NCBI RefSeq assembly: GCF_001641755.2
Contig: NZ_LRFG02000002.1
Span: 124,001-188,000 of the forward strand
Reading direction: 5' to 3'
Length of the DNA: 64,000 nucleotides
Source: Microbulbifer flavimaris
Lineage (GTDB): Bacteria; Pseudomonadota; Gammaproteobacteria; Pseudomonadales; Cellvibrionaceae
Notes under the pieces: generated by a model
Told to the model about the DNA's origin: nothing
The model's input: only the letters and a program-made list of their open reading frames with translations
The model's database searches: none
Part shown: one piece after another, positions 55,926 to 64,000 of the stretch
How positions within the stretch are numbered: position 1 is the stretch's first letter
Layout: each line of letters begins with the position of its first letter
Made by a program: the position numbers and the translations under genes

Positions 55926-58900
55926 TCAGGAGGAAAAGCGCAGGCCAGACTGCTCGATCTCCTGCCACTGCTTGCGCAGTCGCTTCAGGGATACGGGCAT
56001 CAGTGTCTTCAGGGATTGGGCAAACAGGGATATCCGGAACTCTTCCAGCAACCAGCGATACTCGACCAGGGCTGGCTCGGCCATCAATGTGCGATAGTCA
56101 TGCTGTGCGAGTAGATCGAGCAAAGGCTCCGCGGCCTGGTGGTATTCAGCCTGCAGGCGTCGATCCCGATTGGGGTCCAGCGCCGCTTTTTCCAGCCGCA
56201 TGGAAACGCCCTTGAGGTAGCGGCCATACTGGCGCAGCCACTCACGAGGAGTATCAAACAGAAAGCCACGGTAGAAGAGACCTGCCAACTGTTGCTGGAT
56301 ATCCCCCACAGCCATGGCGACGGCAAGGTTTTTCTGCTGCTTGATGTTCTTCCGCAGCGGGACCAGATCCCCCAGCGATTTGATCAGCAGCCCGGCAATT
56401 TCCTGCGCGACATCCACCAGCTCGGCCTCTCGTGCCAGCGCAGCATGAAATTCCTCCGCGGATCGGGGCCACTGCCCGTCCGGCCAGAAAAGCTCCCGAG
56501 CCGCCGCCAGCAGTATATCGTCGGCAACTTCCTCGCGCCGCCCCAGGTCCGCAGCCGAAAGCCCCAGCTCCTTGCCCCGCAATAATTCCTTGCGCAGGTA
56601 CTTCACTTTATCGGGCAGATGCAACAGTGCCAGCCGGCAGATGCCAGCACGGCTGATGCGTCGGGCATCGGCGGGGTTGTCCAACAGGCGCAGGGCCACG
56701 CTTTCACCACAGTCTTCGAGGGCCGGGTAGGCGCGCATCTTGAGCCCGCCCTGGTCCATGGTATGGGTCTCCGGCAACTCGCCGAAGTCCCACTGGGTGA
56801 TACCCTCCCGCTCAAAGTCGTCACCGGCCGTGGCGATTTCCTGTTGCACCCGATCCCGGTAGCGCTCCTGTAACTGCGACAGGTCCCGCCCCTGATCAAG
56901 CAGCTTCCCGGCCTCATCGAGTACCTGGATATTGAAACGATAAAAGTCTTCCAGACCGGCCTCTGCCCCCTCCCAGGCCTCCTCAGGGAGCTCCTGGGCG
57001 GTCTGGCGGCGCAGTTCCACTGCCAGCGCCTGCCAGAGAGGCACATTCTCCGGCTTCATCCTTGGCAGGGCGCGATCCACCGCCGCCGGTACCGGAACGA
57101 AGTATTTGCGCCACTGCTTGGGCAGCGCCTTCACCAGGGCAATGCACTTGTCCCGCAGAAGCCCCGGCACCAGCCAGGAGAGCCGCGACTCCGGCACCTG
57201 GTGCAGCGCGGCGACGGGGACGCGAATGCTCACGCCGTCCTCTACGCTGCCGGGCTCGAAATGATAGGTAAGCGGAAACTCGATGCCGCCGGTCTGCAGG
57301 GTATCGGGAAACTGTGCCTCGCCAATATGATCCGCACTCTGCTGCATCAACAGATCCCGCGGGATCATCAGAAACTGGGGGTCGGAGGATTCTGCCTGCT
57401 TGCGCCAGTGCTCAAAACCGGCGAGGTTGACGATGTCCTCGGGCAAGCGTTCATCGAAGAAACGGAAAATCACCTCGTCATCGACGACGATATCCCGCCG
57501 CCGGGACTTGGCTTCCAGGTCTTCCAGCTCCTCCAGCAGGTCACGATAGTGGCTAAAGAAGCGCCCCTTGCCCCGATAGCGCTGCTCCACCAGCGCCTGG
57601 CGGATAAAGACCTCCCGCGCCACTTCTGGATTCAGCTTGCCATAGGGAATGCGCCGTTTCTCAACCAGCACGAGTCCGTACAGCGTCACCTTCTCAAATG
57701 CCATCACTCGCCCACCGCGGGCATCATAATGGGGCTCTGAATAGCTGCGCTTGACCAGGTGCTCGGAAACACCCAGCACCCAGTCTGGCTCGATACGGGC
57801 GACTGTGTGGGCGAACAGGCGGCTGGTTTCCAGCAGTTGTGAGGCGACCACCCAACGGGGTGGCTTCTTGAACTGACCACTACCGGGAAAGATATGGAAG
57901 CGACGATTGCGACAGCCAAGGAATTCCTTGTTCTCGTCACGCACTCCAATATTGCCGAGGAGCCCCGGCAGAATAGCCCGGTGCACAGCCTCGTAAGACG
58001 CAGGCTCGCGATTCTCTTTCAGTTTCAGTTCACGGGTCGCCACCCGCAACTGGTGGTGAATATCTCGCCACTCGCGCATACGCAGCCATGACAAATAGTT
58101 TTTCTGGCACCACTTGCGCAGCTGGTTCTGACTGAGTTCCTGACGCTGTTCCTCGAAGGCATCCCACAGTTGTACGAAAGAGAGGAAGTCCGATTTCTCA
58201 TGCTGCCACTGCCGGTGCTTTTCATCTGCGGCCTGGCGCTTTTCTGCCGGGCGCTCGCGCGGATCCTGCACCGCCAGGGCACTGACAACAATCAGCACCT
58301 CGCGCAAACTGTCGTTCTCGCCCGCCGCCATCAGCATGCGACCAAGTCGCGGATCCACCGGCAGGCGCGAGAGGGCCCGTCCGAAAGGTGTCACCTTGCC
58401 GCCGGCATCAACTGCCTGCAGCTCCTGCAACAATGTGTAGCCGTCATTGATCAGTCTTGGATCGGGCGGATCGACAAAGGGAAAATCGCGGATATCGCCG
58501 ATGCGCAACTGCAGCATCTGCAGGATCACCGCCGCCAGGTTGGTACGCAGAATCTCCGCATCGGTAAATTCCGGCCGCTGCTCGAAGTCCCGTTCCTCGT
58601 ACAGGCGCACACAGATACCCGCACTGACCCGCCCACAGCGACCGGCGCGCTGGTTGGCGCTGGCCTGGGAAATGGCCTCCACCGGCAGGCGCTGGATCTT
58701 GCTGCGGTAGCTGTAACGGCTGACCCGGGCGGTGCCGGGATCGATCACATAGCGGATACCCGGAACGGTAATCGAAGTTTCCGCCACGTTGGTGGCGAGC
58801 ACGATGCGCCGGCCTTTATGGCCGTGAAAAACTTTGTTCTGCTCCGCCAGGCTCAGGCGGGCGTACAGCGGCAACACTTCCAGTTGCGGTATCTGCGCGT

Positions 58901-59867
58901 CCCGCAGTGCCTTGGCACACTCGCGGATTTCCCGCTCACCGCTCATGAAGACCAGGATATCGCCACCGCGCTTGCCGCTGCTTTTTTCCTCGTGGAGTAA
59001 TTCCTCGACCGTGGCGATTACCTGCTCATTCAGGTCAGCGTCTCTATCCGCGGGGGGACGGTAGTGAATCTCCACCGGATAGGTACGCCCGGACACCTCG
59101 ATAATCGGCGCATTGTCGAAGTGCCGGGAAAACTTCTCCAGGTCGATGGTGGCGGAAGTGATGATCAGCTTGAGATCGGGGCGTTTCGGCAGAACCGTCT
59201 TCAGGTAACCGAGCAGGAAGTCGATATTCAGACTGCGCTCGTGGGCTTCGTCGATGATGAGCGTGTCGTATTTGTTCAGCAGCGGATCCCGCTGGATTTC
59301 CGCCAGCAGAATACCGTCGGTCATCAGCTTGACGTGGGTATGCTCGTCGCTGTGATCGGTGAAGCGCACCTGGTACCCCACCGAGTGGCCCAGCGGCTGG
59401 TCGAGTTCCTCAGCAATACGATTGGCCACGGTGCGCGCGGCGATCCGCCGCGGCTGCGTATGCCCGATCTGCCCATAAACGCCACGGCCCAGTTCCAGGC
59501 AGATCTTGGGCAGCTGCGTGGTCTTACCGGAGCCGGTTTCACCGGCCACCACGACCACCTGGTTGTCGGCGATCAGCTCCGCAATCTCGTCACGGCGCGC
59601 TACCACTGGCAGCTCTTCCGGCCAGCTCACCTGCGGCAGCTTTTCCCGCCGGGCACTGGCCAGGGCCTCGGAGGCCTGCAAGTCGCTCTCCAGCTGGGCC
59701 AGCATCCGGTCCGCCGGTTTGCCGGACTTCAGGCGCCGTCGCGCATTGCCCAGCCCCTTGCGCAGGCGGTGCCGGTCGCGCCCCATGCAGCGGTCGAGCC
59801 GCTGCTCCATTGCGGCGCTGAGGGCGTCCAGTGCGCGGAGGGCTTCTTTCGTGTCGGTGTGACTCAT
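55926..59867 (-). CDS. hrpA: ATP-dependent RNA helicase HrpA
   Basis: This 1313-residue DEAH-box helicase matches E. coli HrpA (about 1300 aa) in length and domain order. Walker A is GETGSGKTTQLPK near residue 112, the DEAH box is in TLIIDEAHERSLN, and motif VI is QRAGRCGR. HA2/OB-fold and a C-terminal DUF3418 follow. HrpA resolves stalled or collided ribosomes and acts on mRNA. It is a single transcription unit. Confidence 0.97.
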   Translation of the reverse strand: MSHTDTKEALRALDALSAAMEQRLDRCMGRDRHRLRKGLGNARRRLKSGKPADRMLAQLESDLQASEALASARREKLPQVSWPEELPVVARRDEIAELIADNQVVVVAGETGSGKTTQLPKICLELGRGVYGQIGHTQPRRIAARTVANRIAEELDQPLGHSVGYQVRFTDHSDEHTHVKLMTDGILLAEIQRDPLLNKYDTLIIDEAHERSLNIDFLLGYLKTVLPKRPDLKLIITSATIDLEKFSRHFDNAPIIEVSGRTYPVEIHYRPPADRDADLNEQVIATVEELLHEEKSSGKRGGDILVFMSGEREIRECAKALRDAQIPQLEVLPLYARLSLAEQNKVFHGHKGRRIVLATNVAETSITVPGIRYVIDPGTARVSRYSYRSKIQRLPVEAISQASANQRAGRCGRVSAGICVRLYEERDFEQRPEFTDAEILRTNLAAVILQMLQLRIGDIRDFPFVDPPDPRLINDGYTLLQELQAVDAGGKVTPFGRALSRLPVDPRLGRMLMAAGENDSLREVLIVVSALAVQDPRERPAEKRQAADEKHRQWQHEKSDFLSFVQLWDAFEEQRQELSQNQLRKWCQKNYLSWLRMREWRDIHHQLRVATRELKLKENREPASYEAVHRAILPGLLGNIGVRDENKEFLGCRNRRFHIFPGSGQFKKPPRWVVASQLLETSRLFAHTVARIEPDWVLGVSEHLVKRSYSEPHYDARGGRVMAFEKVTLYGLVLVEKRRIPYGKLNPEVAREVFIRQALVEQRYRGKGRFFSHYRDLLEELEDLEAKSRRRDIVVDDEVIFRFFDERLPEDIVNLAGFEHWRKQAESSDPQFLMIPRDLLMQQSADHIGEAQFPDTLQTGGIEFPLTYHFEPGSVEDGVSIRVPVAALHQVPESRLSWLVPGLLRDKCIALVKALPKQWRKYFVPVPAAVDRALPRMKPENVPLWQALAVELRRQTAQELPEEAWEGAEAGLEDFYRFNIQVLDEAGKLLDQGRDLSQLQERYRDRVQQEIATAGDDFEREGITQWDFGELPETHTMDQGGLKMRAYPALEDCGESVALRLLDNPADARRISRAGICRLALLHLPDKVKYLRKELLRGKELGLSAADLGRREEVADDILLAAARELFWPDGQWPRSAEEFHAALAREAELVDVAQEIAGLLIKSLGDLVPLRKNIKQQKNLAVAMAVGDIQQQLAGLFYRGFLFDTPREWLRQYGRYLKGVSMRLEKAALDPNRDRRLQAEYHQAAEPLLDLLAQHDYRTLMAEPALVEYRWLLEEFRISLFAQSLKTLMPVSLKRLRKQWQEIEQSGLRFSS

Positions 59868-60046
59868 AATCCGGAAACTGACTGCAAACCGGCGATTATA
59901 CCCGCTGCCAGGCCGGCGACTAAACCGGCGCCGGCACCTGGCGCGCCCCTCATTGGCGCTGTTCTATACTCAAGGCAATCGCGTCCCCCGCCACCGGGCA
60001 AGGGGAAACTTTTATTCCCGCCCCGACGCTTGTCAGAGGTACCGAC

Positions 60047-61531
60047 ATGCAAGATCTCAAGCCAAGACCGCCAGCCGATGCCGGCGAGATGCTCGGACAT
60101 CCCAAGGGGCTGTTCCTGCTGTTCGGCACGGAAATGTGGGAGCGGCTCAGCTACTACGGCATGCGTGGGATCTTCGTGTTCTACCTCACCTCCGCCGCCG
60201 CGGCGGTGGCATTCGGGTGGGAACAGTTGTCAGACGTGGAGCGCCAGTCAAAGGCGCTGAGTTACCTGGGCTGGTACGCCATGCTCGTGTACCTCACCCC
60301 CATCATCGGCGGCTGGGTCGCCGACAATATGTGGGGGCAGCGACGCTGCATCATGTTTGGCGGCGCCCTGATGATGCTGGGCCAGTTCGCCCTGGGCTTC
60401 CCCCACAGCTGGCTGCCCGACGGCACCGAGATCTACATGCTGTGGCTGGGCCTGGCGCTGCTGATTCTCGGCAATGGTTTCTTCAAGCCCAACATCTCCA
60501 CCATGGTGGGCGATCTTTACGACGAAGGGGACAAACGGCGGGATACCGCCTTCACCATCTTCTACATGGGGATCAACCTGGGCTCCATCCTGGGCTATCT
60601 GGTGATCGGCTGGATCGGAGAGAAGGTGGACTACCAGCTAGCCTTTTTCGTCGCCGGTCTGGGCATGGCGCTGGGCCTGCTATTGCAGCTTACCCAGGCC
60701 AACCGTTACCTGGGTGTTGTCGGCACCCAGCCCTCAGCGAAGCTGGGGCTCAACAAACAGGACGTGGCCGACAAGCACAAACCGCTCACGCCGGAAGAGC
60801 GCGATCGCATTAAAGTGATCCTGATCCTCGGCCTGTTCACCGTGATTTTCTGGGCCGGCTTCGAGCAGGCAGCGGGCTCCATGAACCTGTTCGCCAAGTA
60901 CAACACGGACCTGAACGTCGGCGGCTTCGAGATTCCGGCCAGCTGGCTACAGATGGTCAACCCGCTCTTTATCATCATTCTGGCTCCGGTAATGGCCAGT
61001 ATCTGGGTGGGGCTCGGCGATCGGGAGCCCAACTCGCCGGGGAAATTCAGTATGGGGCTGATCTTCCTCGGGCTCGGTTTCGTGTCCATGGTAGGTGCCG
61101 CCCTGCAGATTGGTGATTCGGAGACCGCCAAGGCCAGCCTCTGGTGGCTGGTGCTGGCTTATATTTTCCACACCATCGGTGAATTGTGCCTTTCCCCCAT
61201 CGGCCTCTCCATGGTGACCAAGCTGTCGCCGCTGCGCTACCTGTCACTGATGATGGGACTGTGGTTCGCGTTTATCGGCATCGCCAATAAAGGCGCGGCG
61301 GAAATCGGTAAACTGGTCGGCGAATCCGGCCCGCTGGCCACTTTCGGCGGCGTGGCCATCGCAGCCATCGGAGCGGGCATTATCCTGTTCTTCATCCGCG
61401 AAAAGCTGGTGGATTGGATGCACGGCGCCGAGGAATGGCACACCGAAGTCGGCCCCACCACTCAGGAAGAGATCGGCATCACTGCCGATCACGAGGGCGC
61501 ACCGCGGAAACATTTCAGCGGCAACAACTGA
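60047..61531 (+). CDS. POT-family proton-dependent oligopeptide transporter
   Basis: This 494-residue inner-membrane protein has 12-14 hydrophobic segments. FGTEMWERLSYYGMRG holds the proton-coupling ExxER motif, and NGFFKPNISTMVGDLY is the second POT signature. It imports di- and tripeptides with protons. It is followed by a strong bidirectional terminator. Confidence 0.94.
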   Translation: MQDLKPRPPADAGEMLGHPKGLFLLFGTEMWERLSYYGMRGIFVFYLTSAAAAVAFGWEQLSDVERQSKALSYLGWYAMLVYLTPIIGGWVADNMWGQRRCIMFGGALMMLGQFALGFPHSWLPDGTEIYMLWLGLALLILGNGFFKPNISTMVGDLYDEGDKRRDTAFTIFYMGINLGSILGYLVIGWIGEKVDYQLAFFVAGLGMALGLLLQLTQANRYLGVVGTQPSAKLGLNKQDVADKHKPLTPEERDRIKVILILGLFTVIFWAGFEQAAGSMNLFAKYNTDLNVGGFEIPASWLQMVNPLFIIILAPVMASIWVGLGDREPNSPGKFSMGLIFLGLGFVSMVGAALQIGDSETAKASLWWLVLAYIFHTIGELCLSPIGLSMVTKLSPLRYLSLMMGLWFAFIGIANKGAAEIGKLVGESGPLATFGGVAIAAIGAGIILFFIREKLVDWMHGAEEWHTEVGPTTQEEIGITADHEGAPRKHFSGNN

Positions 61532-61544
61532 TCATCGCCAAATG

Positions 61545-61583
61545 AAAAAAAGGCCGGCTGCCCGAAAGCAGCCGGCCTTTTTT
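61545..61583. terminator. bidirectional intrinsic terminator
   Basis: A 10-bp GC stem GGCCGGCTGC/GCAGCCGGCC is flanked by A7 on one side and T6 on the other, with a 6-nt loop. It ends transcription from the POT gene and from the convergent vWA gene. Confidence 0.9.
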
Positions 61584-61600
61584 ATTTATGGGAGGGATAC

Positions 61601-62782
61601 TCAGCGGCCTTTCACCAATCGGGCAATGGCCCGATCAAGCCCCTCGAGGGTCATGGGATACATCTGCCCTTCCACCAGCTGGCGAGTAATACCGATACTG
61701 GCCGTGTACTGCCAGTACTCCTCGGCCACCGGGTTCAACCACACCAGATCCGGATAGGTATCCTTGACCCGCTCCATCCAGGCCGCACCGGGCTCCTCAT
61801 TCATGTGCTCCACACTGCCGTAGCGATGGGTAATTTCGTAGGGCGCCATGGAAGCGTCACCAACAAAAATGACCTTGTAGTCCTTGCCGTAGGTACGCAG
61901 GACCTCCAGCAAGGGCGTGGTCTCACTGTAACGGCGCTGGTTATCCCGCCACAGGTGCTCGTAAACAAAGTTGTGGAAGTAGTAATACTCCAGGTGCTTG
62001 AACTCGGAGCGGCAGGCAGAGAACAACTCTTCACACACTTTCACGTAGGGGTCCATGGAGCCTCCCACGTCGAAAAAGATCAGCACCTTGATGGCATTGT
62101 GGCGCTCGGGGACCATTTTGATATCCAGCAGCCCCGCATTGCGGGCTGTCGAGGAAATGGTGTCATCCAGGTCCAGCTCTTCGGCGGCACCAGTGCGGGC
62201 AAATTTCCGCAGTTTGCGCAAAGCCACCTGAATATTGCGGGTGCCCAGCGTAATACTGTCATCCAGGTTCTTGAACTGGCGCTTTTCCCATACCTTGACC
62301 GCGGAGCGATTGCGGCTGCTGCCACCGACACGAATACCCTCAGGGTTGTAACCGCTATTGCCGAACGGACTCGTGCCGCCCGTGCCAACCCAGCGATTGC
62401 CGCCGCTGTGCTTTTTCTTCTGTTCTTCAAGCCGTTTCTGGAATTCCTCCAGCAGCTTTTCCAGGCCGCCCAGGCTCTCGATCTTGGCTTTTTCCTCCTC
62501 ACTCAGCTGCTTGAGAAATTCCGCACGCAGCCAGTCTTCCGGAATCATCTGCTCGAGCAGGTCGTCGAGGGTTTCCAGATTCTTGAAATAGGCGCTGAAG
62601 GCGCGGTCGAACTTGTCGAAATGCTTCTCGTCCTTGACCAGGCAGGTGCGGGCCAGGAAGTAGAATTCCTCCAGATCTGCAAACACCAGCCGCTGCTGCA
62701 GCGCCTCCAGCAGTGACAGCAACTCGGTCGTGGACACCGGCAATTTGTAGCGACGAAGGTTGAGGAAAAAACCAATCAGCAT
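61601..62782 (-). CDS. CoxE-like vWA domain protein
   Basis: This 393-residue protein has an N-terminal alpha-helical region (about 1-190) with a charged low-complexity stretch near 115-150, followed by a vWA domain. The MIDAS-type first strand reads VLIFFDVGGSMDP, where Val replaces the usual Asp or Ser-like residue. It pairs with the MoxR ATPase encoded upstream; MoxR-CoxE pairs act as chaperone-like metal-insertion machines. The substrate protein is unknown. Confidence 0.88.
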   Translation of the reverse strand: MLIGFFLNLRRYKLPVSTTELLSLLEALQQRLVFADLEEFYFLARTCLVKDEKHFDKFDRAFSAYFKNLETLDDLLEQMIPEDWLRAEFLKQLSEEEKAKIESLGGLEKLLEEFQKRLEEQKKKHSGGNRWVGTGGTSPFGNSGYNPEGIRVGGSSRNRSAVKVWEKRQFKNLDDSITLGTRNIQVALRKLRKFARTGAAEELDLDDTISSTARNAGLLDIKMVPERHNAIKVLIFFDVGGSMDPYVKVCEELFSACRSEFKHLEYYYFHNFVYEHLWRDNQRRYSETTPLLEVLRTYGKDYKVIFVGDASMAPYEITHRYGSVEHMNEEPGAAWMERVKDTYPDLVWLNPVAEEYWQYTASIGITRQLVEGQMYPMTLEGLDRAIARLVKGR

Positions 62783-62814
62783 ATTTACCTTTCAGTATCG
62801 GGCGAAGGCGTTGA

Positions 62815-62912
62815 TAGCGAGTGGGCATCCGTGCGGCCTTTCGCGGGAGGGACCCCGCGAAAGAGCCTACAGGGATGTATTCACGGCGTGCCGCGGGGAT
62901 GCCCACTCGCTA
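62815..62912. repeat. nested palindromic element B
   Basis: Perfect 16-bp outer inverted repeats (62815-62830 and 62897-62912) enclose a 10-bp perfect hairpin (62838-62847 / 62854-62863) with loop AGGGAC, then AGCCTACAGGGATGTA. The plan and the loop are those of element A (2006-2098), while the stem sequences differ completely. It lies in the gap between moxR-like and vWA genes, so it is transcribed within the unit. Confidence 0.85.
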
Positions 62913-62938
62913 GCGGCGCCGCCAGGGCACTCGACTGA

Positions 62939-63784
62939 CTAGCGGTTCTCCCGCCGCGCCATAAATGCCAGGCGCTCAAGCATGTGCACATCCTGCTCGT
63001 TCTTGAGCAGTGCGCCATACAATGGCGGGATCGCACTGGTCCTGTCGCGGTTTTTCAGCACCTCTTCCGGAATATCGTCCGCCAGTAACAGTTTGAGCCA
63101 GTCGATCAGTTCAGAAGTGGAAGGCTTCTTTTTCAGGCCCTGGACTTCGCGTAACTGGAAGAAGATATCCATCGCCTCCGCCACCAGCTGCCCTTTGATG
63201 CCCGGGTAGTGCACGTCGACAATTTTGTGCATCGTTTCCCGGTCGGGGAAGCTGATGTAATGGAAGAAACAGCGACGCAGGAACGCATCGGGCAGTTCTT
63301 TTTCGTTGTTGGAGGTAATGATCACGATCGGGCGATGTTTCGCCTTCACCGTCTCGCCGGTCTCGTATACGAAGAACTCCATACGGTCCAGCTCCACCAA
63401 CAGGTCGTTGGGGAACTCGATGTCCGCCTTGTCGATCTCGTCGATCAGCAGCACGACCCGCTCATCAGCATCGAAGGCTTCCCAGAGCTTGCCCTTCTTG
63501 ATGTAGTTGCGGATATCGTGGACCCGATCCACCCCCAGCTGGGAGTCCCGCAGGCGGGAAACTGCATCATACTCGTAGAGGCCCTGCTGGGCCTTGGTGG
63601 AGGATTTGATATGCCATTGAATCAGCCTGGCTCCGAGGCTCTTCGCCACCTCTTCGGCCAACAGGGTCTTGCCGGTGCCGGGCTCCCCCTTGATCAGCAG
63701 TGGGCGCTGCAGGGTCACGGCCGCGTTGACCGCCATTTGCAGGTCCTCGGTGGCCACATAGCTTTCGGTGCCGGTAAATTTCAT
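62939..63784 (-). CDS. MoxR family AAA ATPase
   Basis: This 281-residue AAA+ protein has Walker A GEPGTGKTLLAEE near residue 33, Walker B in VVLLIDEIDKAD, sensor 1 at ITSNNEKELPDAFLRR and the arginine finger region in LRRCFFHYISFP. MoxR ATPases act with vWA proteins in protein activation. The gene lies just upstream of the CoxE-like vWA gene on the same strand. The ATG at 63784 has GGAG about 6 nt upstream. Confidence 0.92.
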   Translation of the reverse strand: MKFTGTESYVATEDLQMAVNAAVTLQRPLLIKGEPGTGKTLLAEEVAKSLGARLIQWHIKSSTKAQQGLYEYDAVSRLRDSQLGVDRVHDIRNYIKKGKLWEAFDADERVVLLIDEIDKADIEFPNDLLVELDRMEFFVYETGETVKAKHRPIVIITSNNEKELPDAFLRRCFFHYISFPDRETMHKIVDVHYPGIKGQLVAEAMDIFFQLREVQGLKKKPSTSELIDWLKLLLADDIPEEVLKNRDRTSAIPPLYGALLKNEQDVHMLERLAFMARRENR

Positions 63785-63919
63785 CGTCACTCCAGTCTTT
63801 AATACAGGCAGATGCGCCGATGGTAAAAGATTGCGCATCGGCTGCCAAAGACGGAATCGGTCAAAGGGAGTGACAGGTCTGGGCCAGGGTGGCCACCTCA
63901 GAGGGGAACGCCTGTGAAC

Positions 63920-64000
63920 TCAGGCAACTTCGGCGCTGCGGCGGTGGACCACCTGGCGCCCCTTGTCAGTGATGTACCAGCGGATACCCAGGTGACTATG
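63920..64000 (-). CDS. C-terminal fragment of an unidentified protein
   Basis: An open frame of 26 codons runs from the right edge to a TGA at 63920. It reads HLGIRWYITDKGRQVV and ends RRSAEVA. Codon use is normal. The rest lies outside the window and I cannot name the family. Confidence 0.35.
   Translation of the reverse strand, partial: HSHLGIRWYITDKGRQVVHRRSAEVA

Noticed and set aside
59064..60260. Long plus-strand frame crossing the hrpA start and the POT gene start
   Set aside because: It overlaps two firmly identified genes and has no family features.

Overview
The window is about 64 kb of GC-rich gammaproteobacterial chromosome. The conserved blocks miaB-phoH-ybeY-corC-lnt and leuS-(small periplasmic protein)-lptE-holA, together with lipid A, outer-membrane phospholipase and Mla-type proteins, fit a Gram-negative marine-type gammaproteobacterium. 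Cellvibrionales / Microbulbifer-like is my best guess. It rests on gene content only and no database was searched. There are no rRNA genes, no CRISPR array and no recognisable transposase. One tRNA, Ala(GGC), lies next to gltX.

Layout. 0-5 kb: end of a DUF6279 lipoprotein, a PLP aminotransferase, a nested palindromic element, and an overlapping pair of envelope-lipid genes (OlsF-type double acyltransferase and LpxH-like hydrolase). 5-8 kb: a low-GC island with a double-glycine-leader bacteriocin-like peptide and a small membrane protein (putative immunity), then a 1-nt-overlapping pair made of a single-pass vWA-like protein and a four-helix coiled-coil membrane protein of unknown function. 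8-24 kb: a CPBP protein, DUF1820, the miaB-to-lnt block, a PagL-like barrel, a YfcH-type epimerase, YdcF/YbeL-like genes and the leuS-lptE-holA block. 24-37 kb: AidB-like acyl-CoA dehydrogenase, SDR, Orn/Lys/Arg decarboxylase, Nudix, phospholipase A, GNAT, carbonic anhydrase, a rubredoxin-rubredoxin-reductase fusion, flavin reductase, GDPD, and a stand-alone M4-type propeptide. 37-45 kb: tRNA-Ala with decayed duplications, gltX, and a chaperone-usher pilus locus whose chaperone is convergent to the pilin-usher-adhesin genes. 45-53 kb: a degenerate GDPD overlapping a GlpD-like oxidoreductase, dusA, transaldolase, TerB-like, a STAS / response-regulator-PP2C pair and an MlaA homologue. 53-60 kb: an HvfABC (bufferin/MNIO) RiPP cluster with six EGKCG motifs, then hrpA. 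60-64 kb: a POT peptide transporter and a MoxR-vWA pair separated by a second nested palindromic element.

The least explained items are the bacteriocin/immunity island, the vWA-like/coiled-coil membrane pair, and the two nested palindromes. The palindromes have unrelated stem sequences but the same architecture and the same AGGGAC hairpin loop. Starts were moved inward from the longest frame wherever a Shine-Dalgarno sequence or the expected family N-terminus supported it. Family assignments come from motif recognition, not from searches.
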